The translations under genes and the position numbers were made by a program. The notes below the pieces were generated by a model. It did no database searches and was not told where the DNA came from. It saw only the letters and a program-made list of their open reading frames with translations. A DNA stretch of 64,000 nucleotides from positions 7,942,501 through 8,006,500 of the forward strand of contig OZ038528.1 of the NCBI GenBank assembly GCA_964036665.1, in the 5' to 3' direction. Below, piece after piece: positions 1-12,194 of the stretch. Each line of letters starts with the position of its first letter. The stretch's first letter is position 1. This DNA is from Gordius sp. MW1. Lineage: Eukaryota; Nematomorpha; Gordioida; Gordea; Gordiidae.

Positions 1-1833
1 CCGGATCACACTTCAAAATATTTCTACCGAGTCCTGCTTTGTTAAATTAGATTTCGCCAATGCTTTTAACAGTATTCGAAGAGAAACCCTTATTAACACT
101 TTTTTAGCTGAATTCCCACAATTTTTAAATTACATTTTATTAAGCTATGGTTCTACAACCAAGCTTCGATTCGGCGAATACGTCATTGATTCGTCCGAAG
201 GCATCCAACAAGGAGATCCATTAGGCACTCCCTTGTTTTGTTTGGCCATTCATAATTTAGTCGAGGCAATATCATCTCAGTGTACCCTCGATTTAAATGT
301 TTGGTACCTCGACGACGCCACCCTATGTGGCTACCCGGAGGCGATTAGTAAAGCTACAGAAAATATCAACAATTTTGAACCCACTCTAAATCTTAAATTA
401 AACACGAAAAAATGTGAAATCTCTCAGGCCCCTAACACTATTGACTTTCCCTTTTTTAAAACTTTTTTAGTTTTAGATAGAGAAAACATATCGCTTTTGG
501 GATCACCTATTGGCGGTGAAAAATCTCTTTTAAATTTTCTTCATAAAAACCTCGAAATTTTAAAATCTAAAACGGAACTTTTATAATGCTTGCCTGCACA
601 TCATTCTTTTTACATAATCAAAAACTATTTTAACATTTCAAAGATTAATCATTGTTTTCGCTCATCTGGTGCATTTTTACACCCAGAAGTTTTAAAGTCG
701 TACGAAGGCTTTTTAATAACTTTATTAGAAAAAATTTTAAATTTAAAATTTTACACTAATAATTGGGTTCAGGCATCCCTTCCAACCAAATCTGGAGGAT
801 TGGGAATTCGTCCTCCCGGCAGCATATCGCTAGCTGCTTTTATTTCCTCTTTTAAGTCGGTCCAAAACTTAATTTTTAATCTCACAAAACATGATTCCGA
901 CCCTCTGCTAACTCAAGCTTTAGAGCTTTGGAATTTGAATGTCACACCCGAGACCGTTCAACCTCAAAGTACGAGACAAAAGGATTGGGATTCTGGACTC
1001 GTATCGCGCTCCGTTGATTACCTTTTATCGAGCAGCGACGATAGCCAGCATTACAACCTTAGGTCCCTCGCTTTTGATGGTTCCGGTCACGAGTGGCTTG
1101 AAGCCTATCCCAGCAAACTTTTGGGAATGCTGCTTGAAGACTTTGAGCTATCATATTCCATAGCTTTAAGGTTGGGGATCAGCTAGCAGAGAAAATGTCG
1201 AAACTGTCTTACCATTGTAGACGAATATGCTAGGCACCCTCTACACTGCCTAGCAAACAAATATAAATATGTTAGGCACACTAAAGCGAATTTATTAATT
1301 CAAGCTGCCCTCAAAAAGGCAAAAATCCCCTCAATTCTTGAGCCGTCAGATCCCTCTCTCGAGGGTAGGATGCGCCCTGACGGCTCTTCTCTAGTCCCCT
1401 GGCAAAATGGCCTATCCCTCAAATGGGATTTTACTTGTATTGACCTATTTGCCCCTTCCCATTTTAATTACGACCCTATCGCTACAGCAGAAGGGCCTAA
1501 AACTACCAAGTACTCTGCCCTTTTGGCATCCAATATTTTTATCCCTGTCGTTGCCTCGTGCTCCGGTTCCTTCGGTAAACAGGCAATGGGGTTTTTTAAA
1601 GAAGGGGAAAACGCTCACCGAAATCTAAAATTTCCACATCCTTTTTACTCAGGCAACAACTAGGGATTCTTGTTGTACGATACAACTTTAAATCCTTCGC
1701 CGACTCATGGCCCGTTTTAGAAGATAATGATATAGATCTTTGTATTTAACCAAATGTCTTTCTTTATTTATATACTTCGCTTATTTATGTAACCTTGTTT
1801 CGTAAAAATAAACTTTTTAACCAAAAAAAAATA
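1..1833 (+). mobile_element. Decayed LINE (non-LTR retrotransposon), 3' part with poly(A) tail
   Basis: The 3' portion of a non-LTR reverse transcriptase, cut by the window edge. One frame starting at base 2 reads through RT motifs: LDFANAFNSIRRE, then EGIQQGDPLGTPLFC, then the catalytic box WYLDDATLCG at about 300-330. Further on come SLPTKSGGLGIR (about 780) and a Cys/His knuckle (CRNC...HPLHC, about 1197-1250), both usual in the C-terminal part of this LINE type. The reading frame is broken by in-frame stops at 584-586 and 1184-1186 and by frame changes near 1595-1660, so it is dead. The last residues read to a stop at about 1747, followed by AATAAA near 1806 and an A-rich tail at about 1824-1833, as expected for target-primed insertion. 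I did not assign a clade. It lies 1.1 kb upstream of BMS1 in the same orientation. Confidence 0.85.
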
Positions 1834-1844
1834 ATAATATTAAA

Positions 1845-1995
1845 CATAAATTTAAAATGGCGTGGGTATATAGCCACAAAGAAGGTTAAAGGGTATGTTT
1901 TGCACCTTTAGTCTCATTCCTCACGAAATCTGAACAATTAAGGGAAAAAACATAATAATGTTAAGCGTAAAATTCTTTATCAGAATTATTTGTCA
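1845..1995. repeat. Solo arm of a foldback MITE family
   Basis: This stretch resembles the right arm of the foldback element at 30474-31215. Shared landmarks in the same order are a TATAG block, TTTTGCACCT, then GTAAAATTCT followed by CAGAA and TATTTG. No matching inverted arm is visible within the next kb. It therefore looks like a truncated or recombined copy. It is non-coding. Confidence 0.5.
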
Positions 1996-2961
1996 GCTAA
2001 CGGGCTACAAACACAAAGTCAATATTTGTAGACATGTATTATCATTTTATAAAACGACCCTACACGTGCGGATTCGCTTATATAGTCTAATGGCAAAGTA
2101 ACGGTAGTGCAGACGTTCCAACTAATTTTAAGAACATAACCTTGCGCATGCGCGTGTTGTAGTGATGAAGAAGCAATAGTGTAGTCGTGAGGAGAGGGGA
2201 AAAATAACCAGGCTTAGGAGGGGAAGGAGGGACGTGGGGGGAATAATTAGGAAGGGGGGGGGGGTGGATTTATTTTTAAAAAATGTATAAATTATAGTTG
2301 ATATTAACAAAGGCCTTGGTACGGACTCAGATAAATTAGTTGATAGTGGCATATTTTTTTGGTAAAGTTTAGCCATAAATTATATAGGTTTTGATAGATC
2401 GCATAGCAATTAATAATGAATTAAAACTACTTTTTAGGCAATGGTATTATACTTCCCATTACTTATAATCAAATTTTTTGACTAGCGTCATTTTTTTCTT
2501 TTTCAATAGCTTTTGTTTAAAAATGGAGACCTGCACCTTTATTCAATAATTTTTAAATGTCTGCTAATTATTGAACTTCATACATGCAAGCCTTTTATTA
2601 TAGGTTTATAGAAAACATCAGTAAAATCTAAAAACGTAATTTCATAGAAATAACATTACTGTATGCATACCAAATATCTAAACAATAAAATCTTCATATA
2701 TGAAAAGGCCCTTTACTATAAGTATGCAGAGAACAACAGTTTAATCTAAAAACGCAATTTTAAGGTAGTTATGTTACTTGTATGCATACCAAAATATTAT
2801 TGTTTAAAATCTATTTATATCAAAAAACGGATGTAAATTCTGATGAATTCTGGTGAATTTTGATAATTTGTGACGAAATTCGATGCAGTATCTGTGTTAC
2901 TTTGACCCGTTCCCAGCGTACCATCGTCTTAATTTGTACCATTCTGCACTTTATAATTCAC
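1996..2961. other. Region upstream of BMS1; no gene seen
   Basis: About 1 kb of AT-rich sequence without a convincing exon. It holds a purine/G-rich patch at about 2190-2270, including a run of G near 2257-2266, and two loosely related blocks at about 2590-2690 and 2700-2815 that share the pattern of AAAACGnAATTT followed by TGTATGCATACCAAA. These are an old local duplication. The BMS1 promoter should lie here, but I see no clear core element. Confidence 0.4.
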
Positions 2962-5900
2962 ATGCAAGCTGATCAACTTAACAAATCTCATAGTAAGAAA
3001 CATAGTGGGCCAAAGGCTAAGCGTAAATTTGAAAAAAATGTCGATCCAACAAGTGCTAATGGTAAAAAAAATCCCAAAGCATTTGCTATTCAGTCAGTTA
3101 ATAAGGCTGCACGATTATATAGAAGGTACACATTGACTTACATTTATAATATTATAAATATAGGGGAAAAGATATAGAAACCAAAAAACACCATCTTCCT
3201 AAAATTACCTCAACTGGAAATGAACCTCCTCCTTTAATCGTAGCAGTAATAGGACCACCCAAAGTTGGAAAATCTACATTAATAAGATGCTTAGTGAAAA
3301 ATTTTACTAGACAAAATGTTACGCATATAGAAGGACCTATTACCATAGTTGCTGGTATGATTTATATTTAAAAAAAAAATTTATTCCATTTTGTTTTGGA
3401 TTTGGATTTTTTTAATTTTCCTAAAATTTCTTGGTATTTTTTATTTTCACACCAATTTTTTATAATTCAGTATTTGATTTATCAAGCTTTTTTATTTGTT
3501 TCAAAACCATTCAATACATTTTATAACTTGAATGAAATTTTGATTTAATTTAGGTTAAAATTTTATAAATATTGACAATTCCTTAGGTAAAAATAAAAGA
3601 ATCACATTTATTGAGTGTTCAAATGATTTGTGCTGTATGGTTGACCTTGCAAAAATTTGTGATCTTGCCCTTTTGCTTATTGATGCCAGTTTTGGATTTG
3701 AAATGGAAATCTTTGAATTTATTAATATATGTCAGGTTCATGGCTTCCCCAAAATTATGGGTGTTTTGACACACTTAGATAGTTTCAAAAATGTGACAAC
3801 CTTGAGGAAAACAAAGAAAAGACTAAAACAAAGATTTTGGACTGAAGTCTATCAGGTTTTAAAAAGTTATATATAATTTTTGTTAATTACAAATAAAATA
3901 AAATGTTTATATTATATCCTATTTTTTAATAGGGTGCCAAACTATTTTACCTTTCTGGATTAATAAAGGAAGATTATCAAAAAATTGAGGTCAGAAACTT
4001 GGGAAGATTTATCACAGTCATGAAAGTTAATAACATAGAATGGAGAAATACTCACCCTTACATTCTTGTTGATAGGTGTTTTTTAATTTTAAATTTATGA
4101 TATCTTTTGTATAAATATATACTGTAATTTTAATGTACAATATTAGCAGGCATTATATTTATTTCTCAATATTAATATTTGTCAAAATATTTATATTTAT
4201 AAATATATATTACATTAAGTAAAATATTATTTTGTTAAATGGCCAATAATTTTAAATATGTTTATAAAATAGAATTGAAGATATAACAGATCCTCAAATA
4301 GTGCAATCTAACATAAAAGTTGATAGAAAAGTCTGCTTTTACGGTTATGTCCAAGGAAGTTCTTTGAAATTTAACAGCGACGTCCATCTTATAGGTAGGA
4401 TTACGATAAAATCTGTATACAATTTATTGATGAAGGAGTTGGAGATTACACTTTGGATACAATAAGCTTTTTGGAAGACCCGTGCCCTTTGCCAGAGACC
4501 ATCAAAAAAAGGTCATTAAATCAAAAAGAAAGACTAATATATGCGCCCATGTCTGGGATTGGTGGCCTAATTTATGATAAAGATGCCATATACATTGAAT
4601 TGGGAGGCAGTCATTCTCATCATAAGGATGTCACTCAGACCCCCGATGTATTAATTTTTTAATTTATGTTCTTTATAAGCAGACAATTTAAGTTTGCTTC
4701 TTATATTATCAATTTGTATGTTATGCTTGGAATCTTAAATAACCCCTCAAATCATGCTTTTACATCGTGTCCTTTTATGATATTTATAAAATACATATTA
4801 ACATTATTAAGTTGTACATATCTAAATTTTGTTTGACGTATTATTTGAATGGCTCATCTTTCCTGACCACTTACTATATAAACACTGTTTAACATTTAAG
4901 AATCGTCTAAAATTACTCCACTAAATTATTTTATCGGACAACATATACTGTTTGATAAATCACTGTTTTTTTATTTAACCGAGCAAGATGTATTGAATAT
5001 ATTAGGAAAATGAAGAAAAATTAGACTTAAAAAATACTCGACCTATTGAAGACAAGATTCAAGCTATTGAAATGACTATGTTTTCTCAAAGCCAACCTAT
5101 CAAGTCCTCGCAAATTACAAAGTAAGCAATAAGTACTTTAAAAAATTGAATGAGATATTAAACAAAGGCCTTGCTAAATACACAATGATTGAAAAATTTT
5201 AAATAACTCCTTGGTGTTTAACATGATTAACACGTTGAAATATAGGATTTCAAACAATATATTTTTTCAAATTACAAAATCATCTCATTTATTTTTTTTT
5301 TGCCTTGGTTTAGATTTTATAATTTATTAATTGGATGGTTTTTAATGTTATATAGGCAGTTTTATGAAGAACCAAAGACGCTCAACAAATTTTTGTTACA
5401 ATCTGATGGAAAAGGTCAGGGTGGCGAAGATGACTTTGATTGTTTTAACGAATTTAAAGACCAACCAGAGGTATTTTTTGATAGGTGGATTATAATTAAT
5501 CAATTTTTTATTAAAATGAATACCTTTTTTTTGTAAAACCTAATTACCATCGGCTAATGTTTTAGTGGAGATAATATTAAACCAAATTGGCCTAATAAGT
5601 TAGCGATTAAATTTTATAAATAATTATATTGTATTTAAAGACTAAATTATGTGATACACACTAATTTTAATTTAACTGATATTTTCAACTAGGCAAATTA
5701 CCCATTTACAATAACGGCCTTAAAAATATAGAATTGTTTAACTTCCCAGGGAACAAATCGAGTTTTTAGCATAAAATGAAATTTAATTTACGTTATTCAA
5801 ACTGTGAAGTCAAATTTATCTTTACGTGTATATGTTTCTATTTGTCTTAGGAAGATGTGGGCAACAACGAAAAATTATCTAGCGATAACGATGAAAACGA

Positions 5901-8900
5901 GGTTGCTGCTACGTCCGATATCAGGTGGAAATCAAGTTTAGAACAAAAATCGGATAACGATTATTGGGCAGGCTTGCACGGAAACCTTTTAGATAGCGAT
6001 ATTTCAAGTTTATGCAGTAAATGCATAACTTTCGATACCCTTGTGTTATTATGTATAATATTGACGAATGCAGCCTTTGTCCCATTAGCAACTCCTTAAT
6101 TCAAAATTCATTTTTATATATGGCCTTTCCGATATGCAACTTTCAAAGTTAGCAATTATTGTGAATTTATGAACTACCATTTTATTGCATAGAAACGTTA
6201 TGCGGGCCCTTTGACCCCACATACGGATTGAATAGAAGTGATGATAGGGAGAAACATCCTCTGGGTTCCCTATTTTCTGTCACTAAGAAAAGTGATGCCC
6301 CCCTACCCGATTCTTTGGACGGCTACGATTGTTCAAAAACTCCTTGTCATGCGTCTCGGGACGAGATTAGCGATCGATTCGTCGGCTTAATTGATTGGAG
6401 TCAGCCGCAAGTATTATCTTCTTTCGAATGTTAAAATATGCATGAAACGACCTTTCATTTAGTTATTCAGGAAAAGCTGTTGTATTTTTGGTTAGGATTG
6501 TTGTAGACAAAAAGTGTAGAGACGCTTTAACTATTGATTGCCTAGCAGCTGGAGATATGGTAGTAGGTTGCGCACTCACCAACGGGAGAAGCAATACTTT
6601 ATAATAACAGTTTGTTACTAAGTCTATAGCAGACGTTCCCAAGGAACTTGAAAATTAAATTCACACAAGATTTACCAAAAATTAGTGAATTTTTTTTATT
6701 TTTTCGGTTGGCTTTAAATATAATCTCACACACAGTATACTTAATCTTAACTTGAACTTACAAGGTTTAACAGATGAATTTTTATCTAACACATAAATAA
6801 AATCATGTGTCTGGTCGTCCCTTTTGCCACAACAAGAAAGACATAATTCAATATTGCTAGGAGCAAAGTTATTTAGAGTTTTGCACCTCTACCTCCATTT
6901 ATATTAGTAATAAATTAAAGCACCTTTGGGTCCTGTGTTAAACTATGTTTTAGCTAAATTCCCATTAAACAAAACAACGCAGATATAAATACAATTTTAC
7001 TTATTCGTGTAATTTTTAACTTATTTTGAAGTCTTAATTTTTTTTCTGTTCATTCTTACCATTGCCTCGAAGTTTTGGTGCTTAAGGCTCATGCCACTAT
7101 ATTCACATAATTAGTTCAATGATTGTTCAAATATATATTGTAACTTAATTTCATGTAGGAAATTATACCTAATTCTAACACTTGAATTAGCCGTATTTTC
7201 TTCTGAAGTCCATGCCTTAATTTCTAGCATACTCTTTTAAATTAAAGGAATATAAGTTCTAGTCATGAGTGAGGCTCTGCTAAAGAATACCATATTATAA
7301 ATTGTATTTTGCATTTAAATAGAACACGGGCATGTTAAGTTCGCGTTTCCTCAATATAAAACACGTTTTGGATGACGTGCAAGGCGGGAAGAGACAAAGA
7401 ACCTCATCAAATGAATCCAATAACTTCGAGGACAATGACATGCCAGAAGGGGAAGAAGAAGATGGAAATAATGATGATAACGATATTGCCAGCGAAAAGG
7501 GGGATGATTCTAACGAAGAAAATGATAATGACAGCGAGAATGAAAATCAATCGGACACCTCGCAAACACAAGGTATTGGGGACATCTAACACTTTGCCGT
7601 ATTGCTTTTTGCTCAAAGCGAAATGCTTTAGACCGACCATTTTAGATTTGGATAATTTTTGGCGAGGGTGTGGTACTGTTGTAAAAAGACATGGGTTTAG
7701 TTTAGTCGACCTTTGGTTCAACTAAGACTAATGGCCGACTTAACAAAAACAGACCAAAATCCTCCGGTTTATTTTTCAAATTTGACTAAGGCTAGAGGTC
7801 GACTAAACAAAAGCTCGGCCTTTTTACAACACTAAGGTGTAGGCCTTATATGTTGTAGTAATTTCTGAAAACAAGGTTCAAGAAGATAGCGTCATCACTT
7901 TCAAAAATATGACTGAAATATTAATAAGACGCGCCCGAGCGTGATTTTGGCCATTTGATTACCCATCTTAAAGTATTGACTTATAATGACTAATATATTC
8001 AGAAGTTACTACAATATATGAGGCCTAAAAACTCACCAAAAGTTATCCAAATTTTAGTTGGGAGAAAACGTCTTTTTTTGACGATTCTATAAGGATTGGT
8101 TCCTTATACTTATAAAGTTATTTTATTTTAAATTAAGCTTTTATTAAAGAAATTTGAGGCATAAACAAAGTTATATGTAACCTGGCGAGATTCGGCTCTT
8201 TACTTTAAAGTGTCCCCGAGTGATGGCCACGTGTAAATAAAAAGTGCGGCCCAATTGTTAAGGGTTGGTTTACTGTACACTAAGGTTTTTGAAGTGCAAT
8301 TGTTTTTAACAAGCTATTGTCCAATCGAGTTTTTGATTGGAATTTTAGACTAGTTTATGATTGGGCATAATTTAGTTCGCAAATGTCTTGGTGGGGCCTC
8401 ATGTTTTTAAAATAATTTTCATCAAGGCGCCAGAGATCTCTTTTTTACTGCTCTATATTCTACACTTGATTTAAAATATTTATGACTTCTTCTGAATTAT
8501 GTAAAATAAGATAAGGCCAACACCGATGGCGTTACAAATAGGAATGCAAATGATCAAAAGGCCTCTAAAGGTAATTTTTTAAATTTAAGTTTGTGTCATT
8601 TAAGTTTTCTTTAAATTTATTCCAACTTTTTTTAATAACTTCTGCAAATTTGCAAATATTTTATTTGAAATTTAATATAAGATATAGGTTTGGTCAACTT
8701 TAGTTCTTGAATTTATTGGCTAAATAGGATTTTTTACACAATTAGCTAACAAAATAAACAGTATTAAATATATGGATTCTTTTATTAAGACTTAATTGTA
8801 ATATTTTCTATTTAAACATGTTTGGCTATAGATTTGAGGTATCCTGAAAAAATAAAGTGAAGCTTATAACTTTGAAAAATTAATCATAAAGTGGTCTCTC

Positions 8901-11900
8901 CATGACATCTTAATTATATTTCCTTATTATTTTGGCCCCCAACTAAGGCTATTAACCATTTGCTGCCTTAATTTTAGCAGGTAGGGAGAGCAATAGGATG
9001 CAAGATATTATGGAGCGAAAGAAAAAGCTGAAAGCAAGATTTGATGAGGGATACGACGGGGATAAACGCACCTTTTACGACGAGCTTAGGCTGGAGTGCG
9101 AGGAGCAATCGCAAATTAACAAGTCAGATTATGATAACATTTATAATTTAATTGACAAAAATGTAAAAAAATAATTTTCAACGATTCGCAACTTTTCATT
9201 ATGTTTATAATAAGCACAAGCTTACTATTTTGTGGCAAGCCGAGATTTGTGATTTAATTTACCGACCTAATAATATTTCAAAGTTTTTGGTTACATTAAA
9301 AAGGTCCGAATTTGCAGATCTGGAAGAAGAAATCAGGGTCAAATACGAAGGGCATAGGCCGGGTATGTACGTCAGGATCGAAATAAACGGTATACCAGCA
9401 GAATTTATAATTCACCAAGACCCATCTTATCCCGTTATTATTGGGGGCATCTCACCCAGCGAATGTTCGAACGGCTACATACAAGTATACCCTAATTTTT
9501 TATGATTCAGTGTCAGTTATTACTACAACTCTCTGGAATGCTCTTATAATAATATTAATGATTTTTGTTGTTTAAGTGTTTTGTCATTTGCATAAGTAAA
9601 TAATACTTTTTACAGACTTAGATAGCTTTTAATTTACAGAAATGTCAAACAAATTACAACGAGATTGTAATTTGTTTGTACGTCCATTGTAAAGTTTTAA
9701 TTAAAGGCATTTGGCGTTATTTTCTCAAACAATTATTGCTTTAACAACAACTATTTATTGGTTAATGTTTATGATAGGCGCGTATAAAAAAGCATCGCTG
9801 GTTCGAGAGAATACTAAAAACGCGAGATCCTTTAATTATGTCGGCCGGGTGGAGGCGATATCAAACGGTAGTCGTTTATTCCAATGAAGATCATAGCGGC
9901 CGAAATCACATGCTCAAATACACGCCTCAAAATTTGCATTGCTTAGCTAATTTTTATGGGCCAATATGTCCCCAAAATACCGGTAACTTATATACACTTT
10001 ATTTGAATTTTTATATTATTTAAAACTACCCTAGAAGTCAATAAAATGTTAATCATATTTACTATTAGCATCTTTACTAGTTTCGCACTTTTGTTTATTG
10101 CTGCTTAGGCATCCTAGGTATACAGAGCCTTGCCGAAGGCGTCAAAAACTTTAGAATATCCATGACGGGTGTCATTTTGAATTTGAACAAAAGTCTGGAC
10201 TTAGTTAAAAAATTGAAAATTGTTGGTACACCTTTAAAGATTTTCAAGAAGACGGCTTTCATCAAGGTATTACACTTACTTTATTCACAAATTGATTATT
10301 TTTTAAAGTTTTATTAATTTTAATTTTCTCTTTGCTTTTTTTATATTTGAATAGGGCATGTTTAATACGGCTCTTGAGGCGGCAAAGTTTGAAGGAGCCG
10401 CTATTAAAACGGTAAGCGGTATAAGAGGACAAATAAAACGCGCCTTAAGCAACCCGGTTGGTGCCGTTCGTGCAACATTTGAAGACCAAATATTATTATC
10501 GGGTACATATATTCACACCATGCTATTATTTAACTTTAAATCATTGGAACGTTAATTAATTTAATGAATGAGTAGCGTCGCACCTTATTTTGCAAATAGT
10601 ATACCTAATTAAAACGATATCTATAGTCTTCAAGTCTGACTATAAGCACTTTTTTCTTTGTCCTAAACATAAGCATAAATGCTGAAATATGTACGATGTT
10701 GCCAGATTTATTTATATCCTTACCAAAATTTCTAATATCGCATATCGTTTGCTTACCTATTAATTTATTTATATTGGTTTTTATTACGTTATTTACCTCT
10801 CATAGACATAGTCTTCTTAAAAACGTGGACTTCTGTTGACGTGCCCAAATACTATAATCCCGTTTGTAATCTTTTGCTTTCCCCTGGTTCAACCAGACAA
10901 TCCTGGACCGGAATGCGAACTGTCGGACAAATACGTCAAGGCGCAAAACCACCCGTCAAAATTGACAGCCTTTACAAGGTTCTTAATATTTGTTGTTTAA
11001 AATTTGCAGTCTGCCCCGACCCTAAATGGACGGGAAGTTTAGTATTATGAATCAAATGTATTAAAGTTGTCTTCTTTTAATCTTTTACTCCTGGCTATGT
11101 GGTTTCGAGTCGGTCCATGACTTGAACCAATCGTTTTAGCGAATTGCTTGAGAAATTTTTTGACATAAATTGATGCGAATTAATAGCTTAATGCCTAACA
11201 TTTAATTTAATTGTATCACATGCGATATTCAAAAATTAATTACTGCAATCTTCGTCTAGTTCAGGTATAAAAATTGGACTCAGTCTGAATTAGTTATCTT
11301 TAATTAATAATTTTTTATGTAAAAATATTAAATAGTCAGCTGTTTAAAAGTATGTGGGTCACTATAATAAATGTTATGTATATGGTGTTGCTTGTTGATT
11401 TAGTTGCAATTTTGTTTGAATATAGAAAATCAATAGACCAGCTCCGAAAGATACCCCTCTTGTAATACCTCCACAATTAGAAAAAACTTTACCGTTCGCT
11501 GAAAGGGTAAAAAAAGAGAGACCAGGAATTAGATTTGTTGGCAAAGGAAAGCACAATCTATCCTCACCCAAGAAAGTATCAAAAGTAGCTGTCATAGAGG
11601 ATGCCAATGAAAGGAAGGTTTGTTTATTTAATACATAATACGATATTAAAGGTTATAAGGTATATATTTACTAATATGTCTTATACACCTAAGCTGTCCC
11701 TTATAATGGCAAAAAGGCCTTACGCCTTCTATTTTAAACGCCCTAATTTTGAATACTTTTCCCCTTTAAATTTCGGAAAGATTTTTAAGTTTAAAATTGT
11801 TTTCTGTATACTGGAATTGGTAATTTTGAGCTTTTATAATATTGGCATATGAAAAATTATTATTGTTAGTTATTAGTTATTCATTAATTTAACTTAATTT

Positions 11901-12189
11901 TTAAAATTATTATTGGGGAAAATGTGGTCTCATTAAAATGACAATCATTTGTAAAATTTGTAGAAATTCTAACTAATAATTTTCACTGTTCTAGATTAAT
12001 CAACTCCTGAAAGTGGCCAAATTTGTTTATGAGCAAAAAAAGAGGAAAAATGTGGAAGCTATGAAAGAGCGAGTTGACAAGCACAGGAAAGAATTGGCGC
12101 GGGTACAAGAAAAGCGTGACGCTGGCGCTAAAAGATTTAAAAAACGTATTTGTCGCACTCTCGGTTTAGTAAAGCAAAAAAATGATTGA
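2962..12189 (+). CDS. BMS1: BMS1 ribosome biogenesis GTPase, complete 20-exon gene
   Basis: BMS1 is the nucleolar GTPase of the SSU processome that works with Rcl1 in 40S subunit assembly (family knowledge). My exon model is 2962-3125, 3164-3354, 3587-3855, 3933-4075, 4273-4394, 4436-4647, 5006-5121, 5356-5470, 5851-6016, 6193-6410, 7323-7572, 8511-8570, 8981-9122, 9304-9484, 9778-9982, 10109-10266, 10355-10502, 10806-10978, 11426-11617, 11995-12189. All introns are GT-AG and the phases agree throughout, giving 3420 nt and 1139 residues (human: about 1280). The N-terminus is basic ([11 protein letters not shown]). The P-loop GPPKVGKST is at about residue 85, followed by [11 protein letters not shown] and [14 protein letters not shown]. 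The middle is acidic and low in complexity (exons 7-12) and poorly conserved. The C-terminal block includes [50 protein letters not shown] and YYNPV, then a basic tail. Introns 1 and 5 are only 38 and 41 nt. Least certain are the 60 nt exon 12 and the GTCAGA donor of exon 13. No lesion is seen. Confidence 0.95.
7630..8084. mobile_element. Foldback MITE in BMS1 intron 11 (relative of the 32.8 kb transposon)
   Basis: Left and right flanks are inverted copies. The left side runs GACCGACCATTTTAGAT, then TAATTTTTGGCGAGGGTGT, then AGGCCTTATATGTTGTAGTA, then TTTCTGAAAA. The right side (about 7965-8084) reads the same in reverse complement, ending in a CGTCTTTTTTTGACG-like terminus. The same blocks recur in TTC17 intron 6, and a similar layout is seen at the ends of the 32802-36999 transposon. 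It has no coding capacity. A second element (7672-7835) interrupts the left arm. Confidence 0.65.
7672..7835. mobile_element. 164 bp MITE nested inside another MITE
   Basis: The short inverted ends are GTTGTAAAAAG on the left and CTTTTTACAAC on the right, and the subterminal TAGTCGACC / GGTCGACTA is also inverted. The host repeat reads GGTGT on both sides (7667-7671 and 7836-7840). A duplication of at least 5 bp fits a DNA transposon. Removing it restores the sequence of the sister MITE in TTC17 intron 6. The superfamily was not determined. Confidence 0.65.
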
Positions 12190-12194
12190 ATAAA
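12189..12194 (+). promoter_or_regulatory. BMS1 poly(A) signal overlapping the stop codon
   Basis: AATAAA begins on the last base of the TGA stop codon of BMS1 (12187-12189). If this signal is used, the 3' UTR would be only some 15-30 nt. I see no better-placed downstream signal before the AT-rich intergenic stretch, although other AATAAA-like strings exist there. Confidence 0.5.

Noticed and set aside
2128-2376. 82-codon minus-strand frame upstream of BMS1
   Set aside because: Pro/Leu/Ser-rich translation of a purine tract; no homology or splice context.
7407-7721. Minus-strand frame of 104 codons opposite BMS1 exon 11
   Set aside because: Shadow of the acidic, purine-rich exon; the hydrophobic residues come from the complement of GAA/GAT-rich codons.
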